From positions 62,001-126,000 of the forward strand of contig CAVPDA010000007.1 of assembly GCA_963702495.1 (NCBI GenBank): a stretch of DNA of 64,000 nucleotides, given 5' to 3'. The notes under the pieces are model-generated. The model saw only the letters and a program-made list of their open reading frames with translations, was not told where the DNA came from and did not search any database. Origin of the DNA: CAVPDA01 sp963702495 (GTDB lineage: Bacteria > Pseudomonadota > Gammaproteobacteria > Burkholderiales > Rhodocyclaceae). This document shows, piece by piece, positions 1-8,529 of the stretch; position 1 is the first letter of the stretch; the number at the start of each line of letters is the position of its first letter. A program made the position numbers and the translations under genes.

Positions 1-171
1 TGCCCGATCAAGGACGCGATCAAGCTCGAGCCCCTGGCGGAGGGCGGCGGCAAGCGCATGATGCCCAAGGTGCTGGAAGGCTGCGTCGGCTGCGGCGTGT
101 GCGAGATGATGTGCCCGGTGGAGCCGGCGGCCATCGTGGTGGACGCCCAGGCGGAGTGGAAGAAATCGTGA
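1..171 (+). CDS. nosG: NosG-type ferredoxin, C-terminal fragment (5' end outside window)
   Basis: Only the last 56 codons are present, read in frame 1 to the TGA at 169-171. They hold the end of one cluster motif (the first residues are Cys-Pro-Ile-Lys) and one full motif, CVGCGVCEMMCP, typical of the polyferredoxins NapG and NosG. With nosH, nosF, nosL and nosY downstream, it is most likely NosG. With NosH it is thought to carry electrons from the quinol pool towards periplasmic N2O reductase or its maturation. The stop overlaps the GTG start of nosH (GTGA), which suggests translational coupling. NapG itself would look similar; the neighbours decide against it. Confidence 0.75.
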   Translation, partial: CPIKDAIKLEPLAEGGGKRMMPKVLEGCVGCGVCEMMCPVEPAAIVVDAQAEWKKS

Positions 172-1136
172 AAGGCCGCCTGCTCGATCAGATCATGATC
201 ATGCTCGGGCGCGAACCGCGCAAGCCCGAAGCCTTTACGGAAAGCGCTGCCCGCATCCACCTCTTCAAGAAAAACAACAAGGCCGACTTCGAGGCGCTCA
301 AGGAGCACGCCCGCGCCCACCGCGCGCGGCTCAACAGTTGGCGCAACCGGCGCTGGATCGTGCTGATCCTGGCCAATCTGCTGTTCGTCTTCTCCTTCTG
401 GCTCGACATCCAGATCCTGGAAGGCGCGCTCACCGCCTCGCGCTTCGTCGGCTTCCACATGATCGACCTCAACTCCGCGCTGCAGGTGATGCTGGCCCAC
501 AAACACATCATCGTGAACCTGCTGATCGGCACGGTCACCATCTTCATCCTGTGGATGCTGCTCGGCGGCCGCAGCTTCTGTTCCTGGCTCTGTCCCTATC
601 ATCTCGTCGCCGAGTGGGCGGAGAACCTTCATCTGCGTCTGGTGGAGCGGAAGGTTGTCACCGACCACACCTTCTATCGCGGCACGCGCACCGTGTTCTG
701 GGTGCTGTTCAGCATCCTGACCTTCGTCACCGGCTACACGGTTTTTGAAACCATCTCGCCCACCGGTATACTGAGCCGCGCCCTGATCTACGGGCCGGGG
801 CTGGCCCTGGGATGGATCGCGCTGCTGCTGCTGTTCGAGATCTTCTACTCGCGACGTGCGTGGTGCCGCTACGTCTGTCCCATCGGCCTGACCTACGGTG
901 CGGTGGGCATCGTGACGCCGGTGCGTGTCCTGTACCGGCTGGAACATTGTTTCCACGAGGGCGACTGCCGCAAGGTGTGCCTGGTGCCGCACGTGCTGGA
1001 TGTGGTGATCAAGGGCCGGTCGCCGGATGCGGAAGTGCCGATCGGACCGGACTGCACCCGTTGCGGCCTGTGCGTGGACACCTGTCCGAGCGGTGCCCTG
1101 ACCTTCAATATCAAGGGCCTGAGCAAGCTGCTGTGA
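168..1136 (+). CDS. nosH: NosH/NapH-type membrane quinol dehydrogenase Fe-S protein
   Basis: A 322-aa polytopic membrane protein if started at the GTG at 168, which overlaps the stop of nosG. A longer reading frame from 99 exists but would run inside nosG. After a basic N-terminal region there are about five hydrophobic segments. Two membrane-border cysteine motifs (CSWLCP and CRYVCP) follow, as in NapH, NosR and CcoG. The C-terminus has two ferredoxin-like motifs, a CFHEGDCRKVC region and CTRCGLCVDTCP. NapH/NosH proteins take electrons from quinol and pass them to the NapG/NosG ferredoxin. The presence of nosG and nosH in the nos operon is characteristic of the clade II (atypical) N2O reductase system. 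nosZ itself is not in the window, so the clade assignment is inference. Confidence 0.85.
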   Translation: MKGRLLDQIMIMLGREPRKPEAFTESAARIHLFKKNNKADFEALKEHARAHRARLNSWRNRRWIVLILANLLFVFSFWLDIQILEGALTASRFVGFHMIDLNSALQVMLAHKHIIVNLLIGTVTIFILWMLLGGRSFCSWLCPYHLVAEWAENLHLRLVERKVVTDHTFYRGTRTVFWVLFSILTFVTGYTVFETISPTGILSRALIYGPGLALGWIALLLLFEIFYSRRAWCRYVCPIGLTYGAVGIVTPVRVLYRLEHCFHEGDCRKVCLVPHVLDVVIKGRSPDAEVPIGPDCTRCGLCVDTCPSGALTFNIKGLSKLL

Positions 1137-1163
1137 CAACGACGAACGACCTGCAACCCCGAC

Positions 1164-2084
1164 ATGATCGTTTTCCATAGCGTCTCGAAGTCCTTCAAGC
1201 GCAACAAGGTTCTCGACGACGTCAGCCTGGAGATCGGGCTCGGCGAACGGGTGGCGCTGATCGGCTCCAACGGCGCCGGCAAGACCACCCTGATCCGCTG
1301 CCTGCTGGGCGAGTACGTGCACGACGGCAGCGTCACGATCGACGGCAAGGCGCCGCGCGCCAACCGTACCAGCGTTCTGGCGCGCATCGGATTCGTGCCC
1401 CAGTTGCCTCCGCCCCTGAGAATGCCGGTGGGGCAGTTGCTGAACTTTTCGGCGTCGCTGTGCGGCAGCGATCCGCGACGCATGACGGATCTGGCTCTGC
1501 GGCTGGGCCTCGACGCGGAAAGGATCAAGGCGCAGCCCTTCGTCAAGCTTTCCGGCGGCCAGAAGCAGAAGCTGCTCATCGCCATCGCACTCGGTCGCGA
1601 TGCCAATCTCCTCATCATGGACGAGCCGGCGGCCAACCTCGATCCGGAAGCGCGCAAGATCTTCTTCGAACTGCTGGCGGAGCGGCAGGAGTCGGCCACC
1701 ATGCTGATCTCCAGCCACCGCCTGAACGAAGTGGCGGCGCTGGTCAACCGGGTGCTGGAACTGGACATGGGCAAGGTGGTGCTGGACGACCGGGTGGCCG
1801 ACGACGTGTCGCTGTCGGGCCTGCTCGACTGCCGGGTCGAGGTGAAGCGTCCCGAGCCGGCTTTCATCAAGGCGATCGGCGCCTGGAATTTCCGCGACGC
1901 CGGCGGCGCCCTGGTCTGGGAAGGCACCGTGGCCGGTCCCGACCGGCTGCGCTTCCTGGGCATGCTGTCGCGCTACGTGGCCCTGACCACGCACATCTCG
2001 CTGACCGAGACCGAGGCCGGGGCGAAGCAGGGAACGAAACAGGAGGGGAAGCCGGAATGGGTACGTCGCGTCGCCGGTTCCTGA
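1164..2084 (+). CDS. nosF: NosF, ABC transporter ATPase for Cu-site maturation
   Basis: A 306-aa ABC ATPase. The Walker A motif GSNGAGKTT is at residues 34-42, the signature LSGGQKQK is mid-protein, and the Walker B LLIMDEP is followed by the D-loop and H-loop region. A C-terminal extension of about 100 aa follows the nucleotide-binding domain. NosF energises the NosFY(D) transporter that, with NosL, supports assembly of the tetranuclear copper-sulfur site CuZ of N2O reductase in the periplasm. It starts 27 bp after nosH, and its 3' end overlaps nosL by 28 bp, so the genes are clearly one operon. Confidence 0.9.
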   Translation: MIVFHSVSKSFKRNKVLDDVSLEIGLGERVALIGSNGAGKTTLIRCLLGEYVHDGSVTIDGKAPRANRTSVLARIGFVPQLPPPLRMPVGQLLNFSASLCGSDPRRMTDLALRLGLDAERIKAQPFVKLSGGQKQKLLIAIALGRDANLLIMDEPAANLDPEARKIFFELLAERQESATMLISSHRLNEVAALVNRVLELDMGKVVLDDRVADDVSLSGLLDCRVEVKRPEPAFIKAIGAWNFRDAGGALVWEGTVAGPDRLRFLGMLSRYVALTTHISLTETEAGAKQGTKQEGKPEWVRRVAGS

Positions 2085-2524
2085 GCGATCTGGCGGGGGC
2101 CGGATTCGTGCTGACGCCGATCGCGGCGGCGGTGTCGCTGGCCGGCTGCAAGTCGTCCAATCTTCCCGACGGCATGGTCGAGACCAAGTGGGATCGCGAT
2201 ACCTGCGTGCGCTGCTCCATGGCGATCTCGGATCGGCGTTTCGCCGCCCAGGTGAAGGGCGGACCGAAGCAGCAGAACTTCAAATTCGACGACATCGGGT
2301 GCGTCATGTTCTGGCTGGAGAGCCAGTCCTGGGGCAAGGATCCGGCGAACCGCATCTGGGTGATCGACGCCGGCGATCAGAGCTGGCTCGACGCCCGCGC
2401 CGCGTACTACGTCGGGGGCAAGACCTCGCCCATGGGCTACAACTTCGGCGCCGTGCGCAACAAGGCGGCGGGGGCGCTCGACTTCGACACCGTGCGCGAA
2501 CAGATCCTGGCGAAGGGGAAGTGA
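2057..2524 (+). CDS. nosL: NosL, copper-binding Tat lipoprotein
   Basis: A 155-aa protein. The start at 2057 lies behind the purine-rich AGGAGGGGAAG. The N-terminus combines a twin-arginine motif (SRRRFL, residues 4-9) with a lipobox ending in Cys31 (LAGC). This suggests a Tat-exported lipoprotein in the outer leaflet of the inner membrane or in the periplasm. The NosL metal-site motif appears as DTCVRCSMAI; many NosL proteins have CGM where this one has CSM. NosL delivers Cu(I) to the NosDFY assembly machinery and apo-NosZ. It lies between nosF and nosY, with overlap on one side and 4 bp on the other. Confidence 0.88.
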   Translation: MGTSRRRFLSDLAGAGFVLTPIAAAVSLAGCKSSNLPDGMVETKWDRDTCVRCSMAISDRRFAAQVKGGPKQQNFKFDDIGCVMFWLESQSWGKDPANRIWVIDAGDQSWLDARAAYYVGGKTSPMGYNFGAVRNKAAGALDFDTVREQILAKGK

Positions 2525-2528
2525 GATC

Positions 2529-3356
2529 ATGAGGAACCTGTGGCTGACGGCCAAGCTCGACATCGTGGAATCGCTGCGGGCGCGCTGGTTCCTGGTCTAC
2601 AGCCTGGTGTTCGGCGCCATCGTCGTCTTCCTGTTCGCCTTCGGTCTGACCGAATCGCGCGTGCTCGGCTTCATCGGATTGTCGCGTCTGCTGGTGACCT
2701 ACATCCAACTGACGATGGCGATTCTGCCGATCTTCGTCCTCATCACGACGGTACGCTCGGTGGCCGGAGACCGGGAGGCCGGCGTATTCGAGTACCTGCT
2801 GTCGCTGCCGGTGTCCCTTTCCGCCTGGTTCTGGGGCAAGATCGTCGGCCGCTATGTGGTGATCTTCCTGCCCGTGTTCGTGGCGATGCTGGGGGCGGTG
2901 CTGTGGGCCCTGGTGAAGGAGATCGAAGTGCCGTGGAACATGTTCGGCTACTACACGGCGCTGCTGGCGGCGATGGGCTGGTGCTTTCTGGGTCTGGGCA
3001 TGCTCTTGTCCACGCTGGCGCGCAGCACGGATGTGGCCCAGGGCACGGCCTTCATGGTGTGGCTGACGCTGCTGCTGTTCCTCGACCTGATCCTACTGGG
3101 CGTGATGATCCAGGGGCATGTGGCGCCGGAACTCGCCGTCGGCATCGCGCTCGCCAATCCGCTGCAGGTGTTCCGCACCGCGGCGCTGGCGTTGTTCGAT
3201 CCGCAGCTCATCGTGCTGGGGCCGTCCGCCTATGTCATCCTCGACCTGTTCGGCGTTGCCGGCTACAAGGTCTATGCGTTAGCCTACCCGGTATTACTGG
3301 GCACCGGCTGCGCCGGCCTTGGCTATCTTCTGTTCCGTCGCGGTGATCTGCCCTGA
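2529..3356 (+). CDS. nosY: NosY, ABC transporter permease
   Basis: A 275-aa integral membrane protein with about six hydrophobic segments. The family motif VAGDREAGVFEYLLSLP follows the second segment (ABC-2 permease type). It is the membrane partner of NosF, four bases downstream of nosL. No nosD is seen in the part of the operon that is visible; it presumably lies upstream of the window, as in other nosG/nosH-type clusters. Confidence 0.9.
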   Translation: MRNLWLTAKLDIVESLRARWFLVYSLVFGAIVVFLFAFGLTESRVLGFIGLSRLLVTYIQLTMAILPIFVLITTVRSVAGDREAGVFEYLLSLPVSLSAWFWGKIVGRYVVIFLPVFVAMLGAVLWALVKEIEVPWNMFGYYTALLAAMGWCFLGLGMLLSTLARSTDVAQGTAFMVWLTLLLFLDLILLGVMIQGHVAPELAVGIALANPLQVFRTAALALFDPQLIVLGPSAYVILDLFGVAGYKVYALAYPVLLGTGCAGLGYLLFRRGDLP

Positions 3357-3429
3357 CGCGACCCGATTCCGGTCCGGTCGCAGCTCCGCCCCGCCTCGCA
3401 CGCGGGGCGTGTCATCTTGGGGAATGAAC

Positions 3430-3939
3430 ATGTTCAGGAAACTTCTGCTGGTTTGTCTCGGTCTGATTGTGGTCTCGGGAGCGTCCATTGCGGCGGAGGA
3501 AATGCCGTCCTCGGCCGCTTTCTTTTCATCCACGCTCGACGACCTCAAGGACAAGCCGATGGCCATGGAAGGCCTGCGCGGCAAGCCGATCCTGGTTAAC
3601 TTCTGGGCGCGCTGGTGCGGTCCCTGTCGTGAAGAGATCCCGGAACTGGTGGACGTCCACGCCAAGCACAGGGCGAACGGGCTCACGGTGGTGGGCGTCG
3701 CAGTGGAGGAAAACACGGCCAGCGTGCAGGAATTCGCCGCGGCCTACAAGATGGAATATCTGGTCCTGATGGGCAAGGACAAGTCCCTCGACCTCATGCG
3801 CGCCCTCGGAAACAACAGGGGCTTCCTGCCCTTCACCATCGCCATCGACACCGGCGGCAAGGTCGTGGCCACCAAGATGGGAATCCTGACTACGGCCGAT
3901 CTCGACGGCATGCTCAAGGCGACTGGCGCGACGCGCTGA
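3430..3939 (+). CDS. TlpA-family periplasmic thioredoxin-like protein
   Basis: A 169-aa protein with an N-terminal hydrophobic signal sequence (about residues 1-22) and a thioredoxin fold carrying the WCGPC redox motif followed by REEIPEL. There are two possible ATGs (3424 and 3430). The sequence GGGGA at 3419-3423 is correctly spaced only for 3430. A cis-proline motif, GFLPFT, lies near the C-terminus. TlpA/ResA-type proteins reduce disulfides in apo-cytochromes c or copper-site proteins in the periplasm. Its place just after nosY suggests a role in keeping NosZ or NosL thiols reduced for copper loading, which is inference. Confidence 0.8.
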   Translation: MFRKLLLVCLGLIVVSGASIAAEEMPSSAAFFSSTLDDLKDKPMAMEGLRGKPILVNFWARWCGPCREEIPELVDVHAKHRANGLTVVGVAVEENTASVQEFAAAYKMEYLVLMGKDKSLDLMRALGNNRGFLPFTIAIDTGGKVVATKMGILTTADLDGMLKATGATR

Positions 3940-3997
3940 CGCCCCGTGTCCTGAAGAACAAGCACGAGAATTCATCGACCCCGATGGCGAGCCGCTC

Positions 3998-4951
3998 ATG
4001 CCCCCACCGATAGAACCGACGCTGGCCGCGTTTCCCAACCCGGCGTTGCGTTACTTCGCCGCCACGCGGCCGGCTTTCCTCTCCGTCACCTTCGCCGCCG
4101 CCCTGCTGGGGTTGGCGACGGCGTTCGTCAACGGCATCGCACTGCGGCCGATGGCCGCGTTCTTCACCGTGTTCTTCGCCCTGGTGGCGCACGCCGGAGC
4201 GAACGTGCTGAACGACTACTACGACGCGCTGAACGGTTCCGACGAAGCGAACGGCGACCGCCAGTTTCCCTTCACCGGCGGCAGCCGCTTCATCCAGAAC
4301 GGTGTACTGCCCCTTCAGGCCACCGGCATCTTCGGCTACGCGCTGCTGGCGGCGGTGATCCCGGCGGGACTGTGGCTCACCGCCTACTCGGCCCAAGGCC
4401 TGATCTGGATCGGACTGGCCGGGCTGTTCATCGGCTGGGCTTACTCGGCTCCGCCGCTCAAGCTCATGAGCCGCGGGCTGGGCGAATTCGCCGTCGCCTG
4501 CGGCTGGCTGCTGGTGGTGGTCGGGGCCGATTTCGTGCAGCGCGGCACGTTTTCCGCTGTCCCGCTGCTGGGAGGCGTGAGCTATGCGCTGCATGTGGCG
4601 AATGTGCTCTACATCAACCAGTTCCCCGACTACCGGGCGGATGCGGCGGCCGGCAAGCGCAACTGGGTGGTGCGCCTCGGCCCGCAGCGGGCGCGCTGGG
4701 GTTATCTCACGGTGGTGCTGGGCGCCTACCTGTGGCTGATCGCCGCGGTCGCTTCCGGCTGGCTGCCCTGGCCGGCCTTGCTGGCGCTCGCTGCCGCGAT
4801 TCCCGCGCTCAAGGCGGCGCGGGAACTTTTGCGCCATGCGTCGAATCCGCAGGCTCTGGTGCCGGCCATCAAGGCCACCATCGGCGCTGCCATGATGCAC
4901 GGCGTGCTGCTGGCGATCGGCCTTTCGGCTGCGCGTCTCGTCGGCTCCTGA
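3998..4951 (+). CDS. UbiA-superfamily prenyltransferase (MenA-like)
   Basis: A 317-aa polytopic membrane protein. It has the first Asp-rich motif NVLNDYYD followed by GSDEAN, and a second DYRADAAAGKRNWVVRLG, as in 1,4-dihydroxy-2-naphthoate prenyltransferases. Eight or so hydrophobic segments are visible. It would attach a polyprenyl chain to an aromatic acceptor at the inner membrane. The MenA-like second motif suggests a naphthoquinone rather than 4-hydroxybenzoate acceptor, but no other men genes are in the window. It sits at the end of the nos operon, 58 bp after the thioredoxin gene and on the same strand, and may be co-transcribed. A link to the quinone used by NosGH is only a hypothesis. 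Confidence 0.75.
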   Translation: MPPPIEPTLAAFPNPALRYFAATRPAFLSVTFAAALLGLATAFVNGIALRPMAAFFTVFFALVAHAGANVLNDYYDALNGSDEANGDRQFPFTGGSRFIQNGVLPLQATGIFGYALLAAVIPAGLWLTAYSAQGLIWIGLAGLFIGWAYSAPPLKLMSRGLGEFAVACGWLLVVVGADFVQRGTFSAVPLLGGVSYALHVANVLYINQFPDYRADAAAGKRNWVVRLGPQRARWGYLTVVLGAYLWLIAAVASGWLPWPALLALAAAIPALKAARELLRHASNPQALVPAIKATIGAAMMHGVLLAIGLSAARLVGS

Positions 4952-5021
4952 AGCGCGGGGAACGGTCTGTTTCGCCGTCCGCCCGTGCCGGTCCGGTACG
5001 ATTCCCAGGCGCGGGCATTTC

Positions 5022-5035
5022 TTGATCTAGATCGT
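5022..5035 (+). promoter_or_regulatory. FNR/Dnr-type box upstream of nirF
   Basis: TTGATctagATCGT matches 8 of the 10 fixed positions of the FNR-family consensus TTGAT-N4-ATCAA. It lies 48 bp before the GTG of nirF. A poor -10-like CAAACT begins 22 bp downstream (5058-5063), the spacing expected for a class II FNR-type promoter. Confidence 0.55.
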
Positions 5036-5082
5036 GTGCGGGCATTCCGCGGCCGGGCAAACTGCCGCGCTGGGAGGCCATC

Positions 5083-6270
5083 GTGCGCAAGTCCGTATTC
5101 GTCATCAGCCTGTTCACCTGCGTCGGCCTGGGCGGCTGCGCCAGTGCGCCGGCGCCCGCGCTGCGCGGCACGGGAGATCTGGGCATCGTCATCGAGCGCG
5201 CCACGGGACGCGTCTCGGTGGTGGACACCACGGCCCGTACGCGCATCGGCCAGGTCGAAGGACTCGGCGACCTGTCCCATGCCCACGCCGTGTTCTCCCG
5301 CGACGGTCGCTACGCCTACGTCTTCGGTCGCGACGGCGGCCTCACCAAGGTCGATCTGCTGACGCAGACGATCGCCCGGCGCGTGGTGCAGTCCGGCAAT
5401 GCCATCGGCGGTTCCATCTCGCAGGATGGCCGGCTGGTGGTGGCGCAGAACTACGAGCCCGGCGGCATCAAGGTATTCGATGCGGACACGCTGGAGCAAC
5501 TGGCGGACGTGCCGTCGTCCTATGGAACGGAAGGCAAGCGCTCCAAAGTGGTGGGCCTGGCGGATGCGCCGGGCAACAAGTTCGTCTATGCCTTGTTCGA
5601 TGCCGGCGAAATCTGGGTCGCCGACCTCGCCGACCCGCGCGCGCCCAAGGTCACCAAATTCCCCAATATCGGCGTCCAACCCTACGACGGCTTGGTGACG
5701 CCCGACGGCCGCTATTTCCTCGCCGGTCTGTTCGGCGAAGACGGCGTCGCCCTGCTCGACCTGTGGCGACCGGAGCAGGGGGTGCGGCGCATCCTGCCGA
5801 ACTACGGCCGCGGCCAGGAAAAGCTGCCGGTGTTCAAGATGCCCCACCTGCGGGGCTGGTCGGTGGCGGGACGGCATGCCTACCTGCCGGCGGTGGGCCG
5901 GCATGAAGTGCTGGTGGTCGATACCGTCACCTGGCAGGAATCCGGCCGCATTCCGGTCAAGGGACAGCCGGTGTTCGTCATGGCGCGCCCCGACGGGCGC
6001 CAGGTGTGGGTCAATTTCGCGTTCCCCGACAATGGCTGGGTGCAGGTGATCGACACCCTGGAAAACCAGGTGGTGAAGACCCTGGAGCCGGGCAAGGCGG
6101 TGCTGCACCTGGAGTTCACGCCGCGCGGCGAGCAGGTGTGGATATCGGCACGCGACGACAATCGCGTGGCGGTCTACGACACCGCGAGCTTCGCCCGGGT
6201 TGCCGAACTCAAGGCGGATTCGCCTTCGGGCATTTTCTTCGCCGCGCGCGCGGCGCGCATCGGCTTCTGA
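5083..6270 (+). CDS. nirF: NirF, heme d1 biosynthesis protein
   Basis: A 395-aa protein beginning at a GTG behind a good ribosome-binding site (GGGAGG, 5072-5077). The N-terminus is a signal sequence with a lipobox (GLGGC), so it is probably a periplasmic lipoprotein. The rest is a d1-type beta-propeller with repeated F-S-x-D-G-R-Y-like blades, and no c-heme motif. NirF acts in late heme d1 synthesis in the periplasm. It is the first gene of the nirF-DL-G-H set and is preceded by an FNR-type box. It differs from NirN and NirS by lacking the cytochrome c domain. Confidence 0.9.
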   Translation: MRKSVFVISLFTCVGLGGCASAPAPALRGTGDLGIVIERATGRVSVVDTTARTRIGQVEGLGDLSHAHAVFSRDGRYAYVFGRDGGLTKVDLLTQTIARRVVQSGNAIGGSISQDGRLVVAQNYEPGGIKVFDADTLEQLADVPSSYGTEGKRSKVVGLADAPGNKFVYALFDAGEIWVADLADPRAPKVTKFPNIGVQPYDGLVTPDGRYFLAGLFGEDGVALLDLWRPEQGVRRILPNYGRGQEKLPVFKMPHLRGWSVAGRHAYLPAVGRHEVLVVDTVTWQESGRIPVKGQPVFVMARPDGRQVWVNFAFPDNGWVQVIDTLENQVVKTLEPGKAVLHLEFTPRGEQVWISARDDNRVAVYDTASFARVAELKADSPSGIFFAARAARIGF

Positions 6271-6290
6271 ACTGTGGCTGGGCTGAACGA

Positions 6291-7358
6291 ATGAGCGCAA
6301 CAGGCCGCGGTGAATCGACCGTCGCCGCTTTGGAGCGGGGTGCGACGGCGTCCGACTGCAGTACGGAAAATGTCGAGTTCCGGCTGCTGAACGAATATCA
6401 GCGCGGATTCCCGCTGGTGGCGGAACCGTTCCGCGAGATCGCCGCCGCCCTCGGGTGCGAGGAATCGGCGGTGCTCGCCACCTTGCGGCGGCTGGCCGCG
6501 AGCGGCAGCGTGAGCCGTGTCGGCGCCGTCTTCGCTCCGCGGCGCATCGGTGCATCCACGCTGGCGGCGCTGGCAGCACCGCCGAGCCAGTTGTCGCGCA
6601 TGGCTGCCCTGGTCAGCGCCCACCCGGAGGTCAATCACAACTACGAGCGGGAGAACCGGCTCAATCTTTGGTTCGTCGTCACCGCCGCGGACGCCGAGCG
6701 TCTGGCACGCGTGCTGCAGGGGATCGAGGCGCAAACCGGCTGCGCCGTGATTTCGCTGCCGCTGCGCGAGGAGTTCCACATCGATCTCGGCTTCGACCTC
6801 GGCAGCGGCGGACGGCGCGCCGCGCCGCGCGCCGGCGGCGATCCCGCCCGCTATCAGCCGTCGCCGGTGGAGCGCCGCCTGATGGCGGCATTGCAGGCGG
6901 GCCTGGATCTGGTGCCGCGGCCCTTCGCCCGCCTCGCGATGAGGGCCGGCGTCAGCGAGGACGAGGCCCTTGCCATCGTTCGCGGCTGGCTCGACGCCGG
7001 CATCGTCAAGCGCTTCGGCGTCGTGGTGCGTCATCGCGAACTCGGCTTCAATGCCAATGCCATGGTAGTGTGGGACGTGGACGACGAGCACGTCCGCGCC
7101 GTCGGCGCGGGACTCGCCACCGAGCCGGCGGTGACCCTGTGCTATCGCCGCGAACGCCATCTGCCGCAGTGGAGCTACAACCTGTACTGCATGGTGCACG
7201 GCAGGAACCGGCTGGCGGTCGAACAGGCGATCGGCGCCCTGCGCGACCGGCACGCCCTCCATGCCTATCCCACTACGGTGCTGTTCAGCCGGCGCTGCTT
7301 CAAGCAGCAGGGTGCGCGCTATTTCGACGCGGCGGAGACTGCCTCGGCCCATGTCTGA
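6291..7358 (+). CDS. nirD: NirD-NirL fusion, siroheme decarboxylase subunit
   Basis: A 355-aa cytoplasmic protein made of two homologous AsnC/Lrp-like modules. One runs from about residue 28 to 175 (LLNEYQRGFPLVAEPF, later NHNYERENRLNLWFV). The other runs from about 195 to 345 (LMAALQAGLDLVPRPF, later MVVWDVDD and WSYNLYCMVHGR). The first resembles NirD/NirG and the second NirH/NirL, so this is a fused NirDL as described for several denitrifiers. NirD, L, G and H together decarboxylate siroheme to didecarboxysiroheme on the way to heme d1. The ATG at 6291 is the only in-frame start giving a family-length product. The 3' end overlaps nirG by 8 bp. Confidence 0.88.
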   Translation: MSATGRGESTVAALERGATASDCSTENVEFRLLNEYQRGFPLVAEPFREIAAALGCEESAVLATLRRLAASGSVSRVGAVFAPRRIGASTLAALAAPPSQLSRMAALVSAHPEVNHNYERENRLNLWFVVTAADAERLARVLQGIEAQTGCAVISLPLREEFHIDLGFDLGSGGRRAAPRAGGDPARYQPSPVERRLMAALQAGLDLVPRPFARLAMRAGVSEDEALAIVRGWLDAGIVKRFGVVVRHRELGFNANAMVVWDVDDEHVRAVGAGLATEPAVTLCYRRERHLPQWSYNLYCMVHGRNRLAVEQAIGALRDRHALHAYPTTVLFSRRCFKQQGARYFDAAETASAHV

Positions 7359-7797
7359 CGACATCGACCGCGGCATCATCAACGCGCTGCAGGGCGGCTT
7401 TCCGCTGTGCGACGAACCCTACCGCGCCGTGGCGGAATCCCTCGGCCTGGACACGGACGAACTCATCGCCCGCATCGAGCGCATGCTGCAGGAGCGGGTG
7501 CTGACGCGCTTCGGGCCGATGTACCAGGTCGAACGCATGGGCGGCAGCTTCGTGCTGGCGGCCCTGGCCGTGCCGGAGCCCGAGTTCGACCGCATCGCGG
7601 AAATCGTCAATGCGCTGCCGGAAGTGGCGCACAACTATCGCCGCGAGCATCGCCTCAACATGTGGTTCGTGCTGGCCACCGAGACGCGCGAGGGAGTGGC
7701 TCGTGCCATCGCGCGCATCGAGGCGGAAACCGGCCTGCCGGTGTTCGCGTTCCCGAAGGAGCGCGAGTACTTCGTCGAAATGAAGCTCGCGGCCTGA
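7351..7797 (+). CDS. nirG: NirG, siroheme decarboxylase subunit (Lrp-like)
   Basis: A 148-aa single-module AsnC/Lrp-like protein. It carries the helix-turn-helix-like N-terminus (ALQGGFPLCDEPYRAVAESL) and the HNYRREHRLNMWFV segment typical of the NirD/G branch. It overlaps the end of nirDL by 8 bp. It works with NirDL and NirH in siroheme decarboxylation during heme d1 synthesis. The NirG label over NirD rests on its being the stand-alone paralogue next to the fused gene. Confidence 0.82.
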   Translation: MSDDIDRGIINALQGGFPLCDEPYRAVAESLGLDTDELIARIERMLQERVLTRFGPMYQVERMGGSFVLAALAVPEPEFDRIAEIVNALPEVAHNYRREHRLNMWFVLATETREGVARAIARIEAETGLPVFAFPKEREYFVEMKLAA

Positions 7798-7876
7798 ATC
7801 CGGGCCCGCCGCGGATCCATGCCCGCGTACCGCCTTCAACCGACGCATCGTTACCATGCTGCGGCCGGAGACCTCC

Positions 7877-8374
7877 ATGACTGAGGACTGCGGCGTTATC
7901 CTGGACGCGGCCGACCGCCGCCTCATCGTCGCCACCCAGGCGGGGCTGCCGCTGGTCGCGCGCCCCTTCCAGGAACTGGCCGATCGGCTCGGCATGGCGC
8001 CGGCGGAAGTGATGTCGCGCCTGCAGCGCATGCTGGACTCCGGTGTCATCCGCCGCATCGCTGCCGTGCCCAACCACTACGCCATCGGTTATGCGGCGAA
8101 CGGCATGTCGGTGTGGGACGTGGACGACGCGCGCATCGATGAACTGGGACAGCAGGTCGGCGCCCTCGATTTCGTCACGCACTGCTACCGCCGCCCGCGC
8201 CGCCTGCCCGATTGGCCGTACAACCTGTTCGCCATGGTGCATGGCAGGAATCGCGACGAGGTGGCAGCCAAATTGGAGACGATCGCCGCTCTCCTCGGCG
8301 CTGCCTGCCGCAGCCGCGACGTGCTCTACAGCAGCCGCATCCTCAAGAAGACCGGCCTGCGCATCGCCGCCTGA
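7877..8374 (+). CDS. nirH: NirH, siroheme decarboxylase subunit (Lrp-like)
   Basis: A 165-aa Lrp-like protein of the NirH/NirL branch. It has AGLPLVARPFQELADRL near the start, GMSVWDVDD in the middle and WPYNLFAMVHGRNRDEV later, mirroring the second half of NirDL. An upstream in-frame ATG at 7856 has no ribosome-binding site. The ATG at 7877 follows CGGAG at suitable distance and is preferred. It completes the D-L-G-H set needed for didecarboxysiroheme formation. Confidence 0.82.
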   Translation: MTEDCGVILDAADRRLIVATQAGLPLVARPFQELADRLGMAPAEVMSRLQRMLDSGVIRRIAAVPNHYAIGYAANGMSVWDVDDARIDELGQQVGALDFVTHCYRRPRRLPDWPYNLFAMVHGRNRDEVAAKLETIAALLGAACRSRDVLYSSRILKKTGLRIAA

Positions 8375-8456
8375 CGCTTCGCCGCAGTTCCCGGCGCCCG
8401 CAATGAATCTCCCTGATCTTGCTGAGGTTTTCCTGCGTCGGCAACGACCCGCTTGA

Positions 8457-8470
8457 TTGATGCAAATCAA
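8457..8470 (+). promoter_or_regulatory. Perfect FNR/Dnr box upstream of nirJ
   Basis: TTGATGCAAATCAA is a 10/10 match to TTGAT-N4-ATCAA. Its centre at 8463.5 predicts a class II start site near 8505, with nirJ starting at 8530. The -10 region at the expected place is weak (GCATTAGCG). This implies a second anaerobic promoter inside the nir cluster, driving nirJ, the small peptide and nirN. Confidence 0.8.
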
Positions 8471-8529
8471 CGCGCGAGCACCGCCCGATGCATTAGCGTG
8501 ACGGCTCCCGCGAATCCAGGTTGTGACCG

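Noticed and set aside
4726..6579. A 617-codon minus-strand frame opposite nirF
   Set aside because: Shadow of nirF and nirDL; no recognisable protein features.
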